Source: Kiritimatiellota bacterium
GTDB lineage: Bacteria; Verrucomicrobiota; Kiritimatiellia; JAAZAB01
Direction of reading: 5' to 3'
Length of the DNA stretch: 15,310 bases
Assembly (NCBI GenBank): GCA_008636095.1
Contig: VSJD01000283.1
Span: 1-15,310, forward strand
This document shows positions 1-6,664 of this stretch, one piece after another (positions within the stretch are counted from its first letter, which is position 1; each line of letters opens with the position of its first letter). The position numbers and the translations under genes were made by a program. The notes under the pieces are model-generated. The model was not told where the DNA came from. It saw nothing but the letters and a program-made list of their open reading frames with translations, and did no database searches.

Positions 1-227
1 CGGGCCAAGCCCGCCACGAAGGCGGCGTCCGCCACGGCCGCCGCACCCCGAATTCCATGATTGAGATGGGCAACCGTCAGACGGAGCTTCCACGCCGGGG
101 CAAGGCGCCGTAACACGGCAAGCAAGGCCACGGAATCGGCGCCGCCCGAGACCCCGACCAGAATGTGCTGGCCGCAGGTCAACAGGTTGTGACGGCGGAT
201 GGTTTGGATGACATCGTGGAGGAGCAT
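1..227 (-). CDS. tilS: tRNA(Ile)-lysidine synthetase TilS, N-terminal 75 codons (runs off the window)
   Basis: TilS is a cytoplasmic ATP-dependent enzyme that attaches lysine to C34 of the CAU-anticodon tRNA-Ile, so that the tRNA reads AUA. The start is ATG at 227-225 on the minus strand, and the frame stays open to the window edge. The translation shows the PP-loop ATPase signature SGGADS at residues 27-32 after a beta strand (ILVGV), and the TilS motif HLNHGIRG at residues 54-61. Both sit where the family has them. There is no obvious Shine-Dalgarno sequence before the ATG. The gene lies 150 bp downstream of serS on the same strand, and the gap holds an inverted heptad repeat, so co-transcription is possible but not certain. 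The C-terminal domains are outside the window. The family assignment is firm. Confidence 0.93.
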   Translation of the reverse strand, partial: MLLHDVIQTIRRHNLLTCGQHILVGVSGGADSVALLAVLRRLAPAWKLRLTVAHLNHGIRGAAAVADAAFVAGLA

Positions 228-246
228 GCTGAAATAAAAGCGAAGA

Positions 247-374
247 AAACATCGAACATCCAACATCGAACGCCCAACATCCAATGAGAAGATAAGAAGA
301 CAAACAAATGCCGCACTGATAAACGAATTGTTTTCCTTCGATGTTCGAAATTCGATGTTGGATGTTCGATGTTT
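247..374. repeat. Inverted pair of 7-bp-periodic repeats between serS and tilS
   Basis: The two arms, 247-270 and 351-374, are a perfect 24-bp inverted repeat with an 80-bp spacer. Both arms are built from heptads. AAC recurs at 248, 255, 262, 269 and 276, with AAT at 283. On the other side GTT recurs at 343, 357, 364 and 371, with ATT at 350. The right arm ends 3 bp from the serS stop codon, so a serS transcript would carry a long hairpin. It lacks a clean U-tract, so I do not call it a terminator. I recall similar heptad strings between genes of PVC-group assemblies, but did not verify this. Confidence 0.9.
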
Positions 375-377
375 GCT

Positions 378-1667
378 TTAAAGTCTTGATCCGCACTGCC
401 CGGGCTCCAGGCGGCGAATACCGTCCATATACGGCACAATGGCTTCCGGCAAATTAATGGCGCCATCGGCCGTCTGGCCGTTTTCCAGGATGGCGACCAC
501 GAGTCTAGCCAAGGCTACGCCGGATCCATTTAAGGTATGAACATAGTCCGCTTTTTTGGCCTTGGTGCGGTAGCGAATGCCGGCGCGGCGCGCCTGGAAG
601 GATTCGAAATTACTGCAGGAGGATACCTCCAGCCACGTCTTCTGGCCGGGCGCCCAGAGCTCGATATCGTAACACTTGGCCGCCGCAAAGCTGATATCCC
701 CGGCGCAGAGCGCCAGCACGCGATAGGTCAGGCCCAGGCGCTGGAGCACATCCTCCGCATTGGCCACGAGCGATTCCAGTTCCTGATAGGATGTTTCCGG
801 TTCCACGAATTTCACCATCTCGACTTTGTCAAACTGGTGCACCCGGATGAGCCCGCGCGTTTCGCGGCCGGCCGACCCGGCCTCCCTCCGGAAACAGGGT
901 GAATATGCCGTCAGGCATATCGGGAGCGGCCGCTCAATAATCTCGTCACGGTAAATATTGGTGACCGGCACCTCGGCGGTGGGAATCAGGTAGAGGTCAT
1001 CCGCGGGGATGTAATACATGTCTTCGGCCATCTTCGGCAACTGCCCCGTGCCGGTCATAGCGGCTGAATTGCAGACAAACGGCGTGGACACTTCCGTGTA
1101 GCCGTGTTCCTTGACATGCAGGTCGAGCATGAACTGGATCAGCGCGCGCTCGAGCCGGGCGCCCAGGCCGACGTACAACGGAAAGCCGGCGCCAGCCATG
1201 CGGGCCGCGCGCCCGAAATCCAGCAGCCCCAGGCTTTCGCCCAGTTCCAGGTGCGTCTTGGGCTTGAAGGCCAAAGACTGCGGGGTACCGTGCATGCGCA
1301 CGACCTGGTTATCCGCCGCGCTTTTGCCATCCGGCACACTGGCGTGCGGCGTGTTTGGAATCATCAACAACAGGGAATTCAATTCCTGGTTAACCTGCTG
1401 AACCTGGTCATCCAGGGCGGCAATCTGCTCTCCCGCGGCCTTGACGGCTACCTGCTTGGCAGCAGTATCCTGGCCAGCCTTCTTTAATTTCCCGATCTCC
1501 TCCGACGCCGTATTGCGCTGGCGCTTGAGTGATTCCACGTCCGTCACCAGGCGACGGCGCTTTTGATCGGCTTGCAATAGAGCGTCCAGATGGGTCGCCG
1601 CGCCGCGCCGCGCCAGGGCCGTACGCACCTCGGCTTCGCGCTCACGGATAAGTTTAATATCGAGCAT
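378..1667 (-). CDS. serS: Seryl-tRNA synthetase SerS
   Basis: SerS is a class II aminoacyl-tRNA synthetase that charges tRNA-Ser (and tRNA-Sec) with serine in the cytoplasm. The 429-residue length is normal for the family. Residues 1 to about 110 form the N-terminal antiparallel coiled-coil arm that grips the long variable arm of the tRNA. The catalytic core follows, with TAEVPV at 230-235, motif 2 at about 259-279 (FRREAG then RGLIRVHQF), the serine/ATP region SSCSNFE at 349-355, and motif 3 GVALARLVVAILE at 383-395. The start is ATG at 1667-1665. An AAGG sits 7 nt before it on the minus strand, acting as the ribosome binding site. Its upstream gap (1668-1862) holds heptad repeats. tilS follows on the same strand. 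Confidence 0.97.
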   Translation of the reverse strand: MLDIKLIREREAEVRTALARRGAATHLDALLQADQKRRRLVTDVESLKRQRNTASEEIGKLKKAGQDTAAKQVAVKAAGEQIAALDDQVQQVNQELNSLLLMIPNTPHASVPDGKSAADNQVVRMHGTPQSLAFKPKTHLELGESLGLLDFGRAARMAGAGFPLYVGLGARLERALIQFMLDLHVKEHGYTEVSTPFVCNSAAMTGTGQLPKMAEDMYYIPADDLYLIPTAEVPVTNIYRDEIIERPLPICLTAYSPCFRREAGSAGRETRGLIRVHQFDKVEMVKFVEPETSYQELESLVANAEDVLQRLGLTYRVLALCAGDISFAAAKCYDIELWAPGQKTWLEVSSCSNFESFQARRAGIRYRTKAKKADYVHTLNGSGVALARLVVAILENGQTADGAINLPEAIVPYMDGIRRLEPGQCGSRL

Positions 1668-1690
1668 GGTATTACCTTTTCATGGAAGTA

Positions 1691-1753
1691 GTCAGAATAC
1701 AGAATACAGAATTCAGAACGAAACTCCGGCTTTCCTCATTCTGAATTCTGGCT
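1691..1753. repeat. Short inverted heptad repeat upstream of serS
   Basis: CAG recurs exactly every 7 bp at 1693, 1700, 1707 and 1714, with units of the type CAGAATA. The reverse-complement counterpart has CTG at 1741 and 1748. Positions 1707-1718 and 1739-1750 form a perfect 12-bp inverted repeat (CAGAATTCAGAA) around a 20-bp loop. It lies 24 bp upstream of the serS start, inside its probable leader or promoter region. Confidence 0.85.
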
Positions 1754-1862
1754 CCTTCCAAGTAGTTACAACATTTCGCTTGAAACGCTCCTTGGAGTAT
1801 GGCATTAAGTATTCTACTCTGCAAGCGTTGACCGTTTGGTGCGGCTGTTAGGCAAGGAACCT

Positions 1863-2456
1863 ATGAAAAACAAGAGCTGTGACACTAATCGTCCCATCCA
1901 TCTGGCGCGCCAGGACGCGTTTCTCGAAAAGGCCACGCAAGTCTTTCGCGCCTGCCTGGCCGATGCACCCTACAAACAGAGGGCCCAGCAGATTGACACC
2001 ACGCTGGATTGCCTTCAGTCCGCCGTGGAACATGGCGCCCTGGCGGCCAACACCACGCACACGTCACCGCTGGAAGCACCGTTCCTGCTCTTTATCCGCA
2101 TGGTCTTGTTCGACCTCTACTCCGTTCGCGTGATCATGGAAAACGAGCATGCCTTGAAGGACCGCAAGAGCCCGCTCTGGCAGTTCCTGCACCGCAACGG
2201 CAAGGCGAATGAAGTTGTCAGTTTCGCTCGCGGCGGCGAACAGTTGCTCCAGGATGTGGCCCATCTTTTCGGCATGGTCGAGGCACCGTTCCGCGACATT
2301 CAGAAAACATTGGCCGAGGGAATGAACGCCAACGACCGCGAACGCTACCAGCGCGCCTATGACGGACTGAAACGCCACCTGCAGACCAAGACCCACCAGC
2401 GGGGTTTTACTCCCGGCCGAATTTTTTCGCCAACTCTTGAAATGAAGTATGGATGA
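1863..2456 (+). CDS. Unrecognised, probably all-helical 197-residue protein
   Basis: I do not recognise a family. The product is soluble, predicted mostly helical and rich in charged residues, with two hydrophobic helical stretches near residues 72-92 (LEAPFLLFIRMVLFDLYSV) and 126-140. There is no signal peptide, no true transmembrane run and no catalytic motif that I can name. The start at 1863 is chosen because AAGGA at 1854-1858 lies 4 nt before it. An upstream in-frame ATG at 1836 has no such site. Third codon positions are mostly G or C, as in the neighbouring genes, which supports real coding. The last 15 or so codons overlap the 3' end of mutL on the other strand, so that tail is dictated by mutL. 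The gene faces away from serS. Confidence 0.7.
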   Translation: MKNKSCDTNRPIHLARQDAFLEKATQVFRACLADAPYKQRAQQIDTTLDCLQSAVEHGALAANTTHTSPLEAPFLLFIRMVLFDLYSVRVIMENEHALKDRKSPLWQFLHRNGKANEVVSFARGGEQLLQDVAHLFGMVEAPFRDIQKTLAEGMNANDRERYQRAYDGLKRHLQTKTHQRGFTPGRIFSPTLEMKYG

Positions 2457-4296
2457 GGGTCGGCCGTCCGTGCGGGCACGTGTACGGCATTTCGGTTTTG
2501 GCCAATTGCATTACCAGATCCTCGATTTCCTCCCGCGTCAGGACCGAATGGGCCTTGACGGCCGCCTTGCAGGCCGCCTGGGCAACTTGCTCCTCCAGAA
2601 GATTATCGGCGCTCCGCCGCTCACCGGCTGTTTCCAGGATGGCCGCCATGTCCGTAAGCAGGGCTCGGGACGTTGTGCTTTGAAAACACAGCGGCAGGGC
2701 ATCCACGACAAACGTATCGCCGCCGAACTCGGCGATACTGAATCCCATTTTCTTCAACAGGTCGAGATGACGGCGCACCCGCAGGGCATCCCGGGGCGGC
2801 AGATCCACCGTCTCGGGCACCAGTAAGCCCTGACTTTCAATCCGGCCTCGGGTCACCTGCGCCATAAAACGCTCATATAATATGCGCTCATGGGCGGCAT
2901 GCGGATCCATGAGCGCCAGTCCATCTTCCGTCTCCATCACCACATACAGGCCCCCGATCTGTCCCAGGATGCGACACCAGGTCCAGGGCGCGGATGTATT
3001 GCTGATTTCTGACTCGCCTGACCTTCCGCCTTCGCCAAGGCTATGGCGGACAGGCTGATCTCTGGTCTGAGCGTCGAGCGGCGGCATGGGCCGGGCAGGA
3101 TAAGGAAACCGGCGTTCGCCCGGAACGCCGGGTGCGCCCGAAAAGGGTTCCAGCCCCTTTAACGGCGGATGCCAGTCGCGAGGCACATCGCGGCCCAAAA
3201 ATCCCTGGCCGAACTCCCTGGCCGAGCTTGGGCAGGCGGGCAGGCCTCCGGCCGAAGGAGCCAACGGCCGGACCGACTGCGGCACAAAGGCGCCAACACC
3301 GTCGGGCGCCAATGCCTGGCGCACGGCCGCCGTCACGGCTTCACGAACCGCACCGGGATTGTAAAAGCGAACCTCGCGCTTGGTCGGATGCACGTTGACA
3401 TCAACCAGCGAAGGATCCAGTTCCAGAAATAAAAACACCACCGGATATCGGTCCCTGGGCAATACCGCGCGGTAACCCTCCCGGATGGCACCGCTGACGA
3501 TCGGCGCGCCAGCCGGACGCCCGTTAATAAAAATATACTGCTCGGCACGGTCCGAGCGGCTGACCGCCGGCAGACCAACATGGCCAGTCACGCGAATACC
3601 GCCGACGGCATGATTCACCGGCCGTAGGTCCGATGGTGATAAAAAGGAAAATAAATCCCGCCGACGATCCTCGAAGGTCGCACCCGGCGCCAGGCTGAAA
3701 ACCATCCGGCCATCCACCGTCAACTTCATGCCGACCGCGGGATGTGCCAGGCCATAGGTCATGAACACCTGCCGGAGATGCACCAGTTCCGTTTGCTCCG
3801 AACGCAAAAACTTGCGCCGGGCGGGCACATTGAAAAACAGGTGGCGCACCTCCACGGACGTGCCGGGCGGGCAACCCGCATCGCGCACCTCCTGGATTTT
3901 GCCCGCCGCCATGAGAAGTTCCGTGCCCGTCAGATCGGCAGCACGCCGCGTGCAGAGCCGAAACCGCGCCACCGAGGTAATCGCCGCCAAAGCTTCGCCG
4001 CGGAATCCCAGGGTGGCAATCCGCTCCAGGTCATCCACGTCCCGAATCTTGCTGGTGGCATGCCGCTCTACCGCCAGGAGCGCATCGTCCCGGTTCATAC
4101 CGCGGCCATTGTCATCCACCCCCACGAGCGTGCGTCCGCCGCAGACGATTGCGACATCAATCTGGGTCGCTTCCGCGTCCAGCGCATTTTCGACCAGCTC
4201 CTTGAGCACGGAGGCTGGGCGTTCTACCACCTCGCCGGCGGCAATCTTATTCGCCACGACGTCCGACAGCACATGAATGGAATGATCTGCTGACAT
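2407..4296 (-). CDS. mutL: DNA mismatch repair protein MutL, endonuclease-type
   Basis: MutL couples MutS mismatch recognition to strand incision. The 629 residues divide into an N-terminal GHKL ATPase (ELVENALD at 33-40, DDNGRGM at 61-67, TLGFRGEAL at 95-103, GTSVEVRHLFFNVPAR at 145-160), a variable proline/glycine-rich linker of about 330-435, and a C-terminal dimerisation domain. The C-terminal domain carries the motifs of MutL proteins with intrinsic nicking activity: DPHAAHERILYE at 464-475 (family DQHAx2Ex4E, here with Pro for Gln), ACKAAVKA at 575-582, CPHGRP at 607-612 and FGR at 626-628. E. coli-type MutL lacks these, so strand discrimination here probably does not use MutH. The start is ATG at 4296. 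No Shine-Dalgarno sequence is visible, but TATAAT lies 6 nt upstream. The gene diverges from rmuC. Confidence 0.96.
   Translation of the reverse strand: MSADHSIHVLSDVVANKIAAGEVVERPASVLKELVENALDAEATQIDVAIVCGGRTLVGVDDNGRGMNRDDALLAVERHATSKIRDVDDLERIATLGFRGEALAAITSVARFRLCTRRAADLTGTELLMAAGKIQEVRDAGCPPGTSVEVRHLFFNVPARRKFLRSEQTELVHLRQVFMTYGLAHPAVGMKLTVDGRMVFSLAPGATFEDRRRDLFSFLSPSDLRPVNHAVGGIRVTGHVGLPAVSRSDRAEQYIFINGRPAGAPIVSGAIREGYRAVLPRDRYPVVFLFLELDPSLVDVNVHPTKREVRFYNPGAVREAVTAAVRQALAPDGVGAFVPQSVRPLAPSAGGLPACPSSAREFGQGFLGRDVPRDWHPPLKGLEPFSGAPGVPGERRFPYPARPMPPLDAQTRDQPVRHSLGEGGRSGESEISNTSAPWTWCRILGQIGGLYVVMETEDGLALMDPHAAHERILYERFMAQVTRGRIESQGLLVPETVDLPPRDALRVRRHLDLLKKMGFSIAEFGGDTFVVDALPLCFQSTTSRALLTDMAAILETAGERRSADNLLEEQVAQAACKAAVKAHSVLTREEIEDLVMQLAKTEMPYTCPHGRPTLIHTSFQELAKKFGRE
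3025..3050. repeat. GGCGGA-type inverted repeat inside the mutL linker
   Basis: TCCGCC at 3025-3030 and GGCGGA at 3045-3050 enclose an alternative small hairpin (GCCTT at 3028-3032, AAGGC at 3037-3041). The element falls in mutL codons of about 416-424, which read VRHSLGEGG, within the non-conserved linker. A related element lies at 14333-14366 between genes. Confidence 0.7.
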
Positions 4297-4302
4297 TGAG
4301 TG

Positions 4303-4308
4303 ATTATA
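4303..4308 (-). promoter_or_regulatory. Candidate -10 of mutL, immediately before the start codon
   Basis: Minus-strand TATAAT, a perfect consensus hexamer, ends 6 nt before the mutL ATG. Transcription would begin at or very near the A of that ATG and give a leaderless message. No convincing -35 is seen; the best hexamer, CGAACA with a 16-bp spacer, matches in three positions. mutL has no visible Shine-Dalgarno sequence, which fits. Confidence 0.35.
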
Positions 4309-4315
4309 AGTCGCA

Positions 4316-4470
4316 GGTGTTCAGTGTTCGGTGTTCAGAGTTCTTCGTTCTTGGTTCTTCGTTTTTCCATCGTCTGTCATTCGTCTTCAGACATTCGACG
4401 TTCGGCGTTGGATGTTGGACGTTTGCTTCTCTTCCTTCTTCTCCGGTCGGTCGTCTGTCATCCGTCGTCC
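4316..4470. repeat. Three 7-bp-periodic arrays in the mutL-rmuC divergent gap
   Basis: In the first array GTT recurs at 4319, 4326, 4333, 4340, 4347, 4354 and 4361 without slippage. A second array, shifted in phase, has GTC, ATT, TTC and ATT at 4372-4393 and then GTT at 4400, 4407, 4414 and 4421. A third has GTC at 4450, 4457 and 4464. Unit sequences vary (GTTCAGT, GTTCTTC, GTTGGAT, GTCATCC) but the period does not. The plus strand is pyrimidine-rich throughout. This fills most of the 216-bp gap between the two divergent genes. Confidence 0.88.
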
Positions 4471-4503
4471 GGTTAAAACGCTTGTTCTCCCTTCCGTTTC
4501 CGA

Positions 4504-4509
4504 TATGAT
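4504..4509 (+). promoter_or_regulatory. Candidate -10 of rmuC
   Basis: TATGAT (five of six consensus bases) ends 3 nt before the ATG at 4513 and 9 nt before the in-frame ATG at 4519. The best -35 with a 16-bp spacer is TTGTTC, which is weak. Transcription would start at about 4516, so translation might begin at the second ATG with almost no leader. No Shine-Dalgarno sequence is present before either ATG. Confidence 0.3.
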
Positions 4510-4512
4510 TCT

Positions 4513-5610
4513 ATGGCAATGGACTATATTTTTCCAGTCTTAATCATCATATTAGCCATGGGCCTGGCGGCCTGGTGGATTCGGCATGCCCTCATGCGCA
4601 GGGATAACGATACGCAGGCGCTCCTGCTTCTGCAAAATCAGATGCAGGCGGGGCTCACCCAAACGACCCAGCAAGCGGAGGGTTTGCAAAAGCACTTACG
4701 TGAGGAACTGCGGCTATTGCATGAGCAGGTGGCGCGGGCACTGACGGACGCCAATCGCACGCTGGGGGACCGGCTGGACAATACCGCCAAAGTCATTGGC
4801 GACGTCCGCGAGCGACTCGGCCAGATGGACGAGGCGTCCAAGCGAATTTTTGACGTCGGCCGGAACATAGCCGAACTTCAGCAGACTTTGCAGGCGCCCA
4901 AATTGCGAGGAGGCTTCGGGGAATACCTGCTGACCGAACTGCTGGCCCAGATCCTGCCCGAAGCCAGCTATGCGCTCCAGTATAAATTCAAAGGCGGCGA
5001 AACCGTGGATGCCGTCATTAAGCTCAGCTTAGGAATGGCGGCCATTGACGCCAAATTCCCGCTTGAAAATTTCAAACGCAGTGTTAACGCCGAAGATGAA
5101 CTGGAGCGCGCAGCGGCCGGCAAACAGTTTGTCCGCGACGTTAAGAAGCACATAGACGACATCGCCAAAAAATATATCCGCACCGATGAAGGCACGTTAG
5201 ACTTTGCCATGATGTATATTCCCGCCGAGAATGTCTATTATGGAATCATTGTGCGCAATGAGGGAAGCGACGAGGACGCGCTCTTCCAGTATGCGCTCAA
5301 GCGGCGGGTCATTCCGGTCTCGCCCAATTCATTTTTCGCCTATCTCCAGACTATCCTGCTGGGCCTGCGCGGCTTGCGGGTGGAGGAAAGCGCGCGGGAA
5401 ATCATGGACAACCTGGCCCGCTTGAAAAAGGAGCTGGACAGTTTTACGGAAGATTTCCGCGTAATCGGCCAGCACCTGGGCAACGCCCAGAAGCGCTACG
5501 AGGAAGCGGACAAACGTCTGGGCCGCGTGGAAGTCAAGATCGAGCAGATGAGCGGATTTTCCAATGCCGTCGAAGGTGAAGCTCCCGGTGGAAAGCTCCC
5601 CAGCCACTAA
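4513..5610 (+). CDS. rmuC: DNA recombination protein RmuC family
   Basis: RmuC proteins are membrane-anchored, coiled-coil proteins with a nuclease-like core. In E. coli RmuC limits short inverted-repeat recombination, but the biochemistry is poorly defined. The 365 residues show one N-terminal transmembrane helix (about 5-22), a long coiled coil (about 35-125), and the RmuC core with RGGFGEYLLTELL (132-144), IDAKFPLENF (178-187), MMYIPAENVYYGII (233-246) and PVSPNSFFAYLQTILLGLRG (268-287). A second coiled coil closes the protein. I read D166 with D179-x-K181 as the PD-(D/E)XK-like site proposed for the family. The start at 4513 is uncertain, since ATG 4519 is equally possible. The gene is transcribed divergently from mutL and convergently with the isomerase gene at 5712. 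Family confidence is high. Confidence 0.93.
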   Translation: MAMDYIFPVLIIILAMGLAAWWIRHALMRRDNDTQALLLLQNQMQAGLTQTTQQAEGLQKHLREELRLLHEQVARALTDANRTLGDRLDNTAKVIGDVRERLGQMDEASKRIFDVGRNIAELQQTLQAPKLRGGFGEYLLTELLAQILPEASYALQYKFKGGETVDAVIKLSLGMAAIDAKFPLENFKRSVNAEDELERAAAGKQFVRDVKKHIDDIAKKYIRTDEGTLDFAMMYIPAENVYYGIIVRNEGSDEDALFQYALKRRVIPVSPNSFFAYLQTILLGLRGLRVEESAREIMDNLARLKKELDSFTEDFRVIGQHLGNAQKRYEEADKRLGRVEVKIEQMSGFSNAVEGEAPGGKLPSH

Positions 5611-5711
5611 CTGCGCATGACCTGATCCCGGCGGAAAGTTTGCCACGCCGCCGCCGTAGCTGCCTGAAGAGTCAGTTCGGCGTCACTGGCAATCACATAG
5701 ACCGGGCGCCA
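5607..5711 (-). pseudogene. 34-codon in-frame open tail after the isomerase stop, possible gene remnant
   Basis: Directly after the TGA of the isomerase-like gene (5714-5712) the same frame stays open for 34 codons and ends in TAG at 5609-5607, overlapping the rmuC stop. The peptide begins WRPVYVIASDAELTLQ and ends FRRDQVMRS, with normal-looking composition. The isomerase already ends where its family does, so this is not an obvious truncated end. It may be the 3' remnant of a deleted neighbour or chance openness in GC-rich DNA. I do not recognise it. Confidence 0.25.
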
Positions 5712-6608
5712 TCACCGACAGAGTTTATGACTCCGCATATAGGTGACGAACTGGCGCGCGTATGCATCCAAGTTGTCGATACTCCCGCCACCGCGCAGGG
5801 GACTACAGGTCTCGTAACTAACCCAGCCCTTATAACCCAAACGCTTCAGGACCGCGAAATAGGTCCGGTAATCAAGTTCGCCTTTCCCCATCTGGACGGC
5901 CTTCACCAGCGCGGGTTCAACTTTTTCGTAGTTCACCAACTGCGGACGATAACGGTGGCGGTTCAGCACCACGTAATCCGCCACGGTCGAAAAAGCGAGG
6001 TGCTCCCTGACCGATCGCAGTGCCTGGTCCATGTTCTCCCCGCGCAGGTGGAGCGACCATGCGTCCACGCACAACTCGAGATTCGGACGGTCGATCTCCA
6101 GCAGCATTTCCCGCAGAGCCTTGGTGTCAACCGCAATGTCATGGTGATTCTGGATCCCGAGGGTAACGCCATGCTCCCTGGCGGCATCGCAGGCGGCGCG
6201 GAGGCCGGTGATGATCCGCGCCCATTGGGTTCCGAACGGTTCGATTTGGTTCTCGTAGCCTGTGAAAACCCTGATCAGCCCGCAGTCCAGTTTCCGCGCC
6301 ACGACGGCGATGGCGCGGATGTATTCTACCTGCAGATCCGCCAGAGGCACCTCACTTGCGTTTGCGCCGGCATTGAAGTCCGTGTATGCCGCCATGCAGG
6401 AAACCGACAAGCGGTGTTTCTTGAGGAGATCCCGCAGGCGTCTGATCGCGTTGTCACTGATGCGGAACGGGTCGAGGTGGGGACGCTTGCACATAATCTC
6501 CACCCCTGAATACCCCAGCGACCTGACCCTGGCGATAAAATCTTCCAGACCCAGGAATGCCTGCCCCCACAAGCCGGCATAACTCACGGAAAACAGGCTT
6601 AGTTTCAT
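5712..6608 (-). CDS. Xylose-isomerase-like TIM-barrel protein (sugar phosphate isomerase/epimerase family)
   Basis: The 298 residues form a complete AP-endonuclease-2/xylose-isomerase-like TIM barrel of normal length. Landmarks are the N-terminal strand MKLSLFSVSY, LGYSGVEIMC (31-40), GVTLGIQNHHD (147-157), NLELCVDAW (176-184), and YETCSPLRGGGS (265-276) near the end. Members catalyse isomerisation, epimerisation or lyase steps on sugars and cyclitols in the cytoplasm, and the substrate cannot be inferred. Aligned by eye with the second paralogue (13302-14201), two of the four classical metal-ligand positions differ: Gln153 for Glu and Val213 for His. Asp182 and Glu266 remain. I recall QNHHD as typical of one subfamily, so His155/His156 may take part. 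The start is ATG at 6608, with GGAGAGG 4 nt upstream. The GH4 gene lies 56 bp upstream on the same strand, so this is probably the second gene of a two-gene operon. Confidence 0.85.
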   Translation of the reverse strand: MKLSLFSVSYAGLWGQAFLGLEDFIARVRSLGYSGVEIMCKRPHLDPFRISDNAIRRLRDLLKKHRLSVSCMAAYTDFNAGANASEVPLADLQVEYIRAIAVVARKLDCGLIRVFTGYENQIEPFGTQWARIITGLRAACDAAREHGVTLGIQNHHDIAVDTKALREMLLEIDRPNLELCVDAWSLHLRGENMDQALRSVREHLAFSTVADYVVLNRHRYRPQLVNYEKVEPALVKAVQMGKGELDYRTYFAVLKRLGYKGWVSYETCSPLRGGGSIDNLDAYARQFVTYMRSHKLCR

Positions 6609-6627
6609 GGTCCCTCTCCAGTTGTTT

Positions 6628-6663
6628 TTCAGGTCTTTTGCCTTTTTGTCTTTTGTTTTTGCC
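6628..6663. repeat. Loose pyrimidine repeat between the GH4 and isomerase genes
   Basis: TTTTG recurs at 6636, 6644, 6651 and 6657, a spacing of 8, 7 and 6. The sequence is built from words such as GTCTTTT and GCCTTTT. It resembles a decayed version of the exact heptad arrays elsewhere in the window. On the transcribed strand it is A-rich and lies just upstream of the isomerase ribosome binding site. Confidence 0.5.
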
Positions 6664-6664
6664 T

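Noticed and set aside
247..374. CRISPR-like array
   Set aside because: Units are contiguous heptads with no unique spacers and no cas genes nearby.
179..466. 95-codon minus-strand open frame with NIEHPTSN-like peptide
   Set aside because: It is a translation of the heptad repeat and overlaps both tilS and serS in another frame; the 7-residue periodicity comes from the 7-bp DNA repeat.
3226..3262. Second repeat-like GC block in the mutL linker
   Set aside because: It resembles the GGCGGA family only loosely and has no clear inverted arms.
5624..5660. Possible terminator between rmuC and the isomerase gene (CGGCGG ... CCGCCG)
   Set aside because: The stem is only 6 bp with a 13-nt loop and no T-tract, and it is expected by chance in GC-rich DNA.
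5640..6509. 289-codon plus-strand open frame
   Set aside because: It is antisense to the isomerase-like gene, shows no family motifs and lacks a ribosome binding site.
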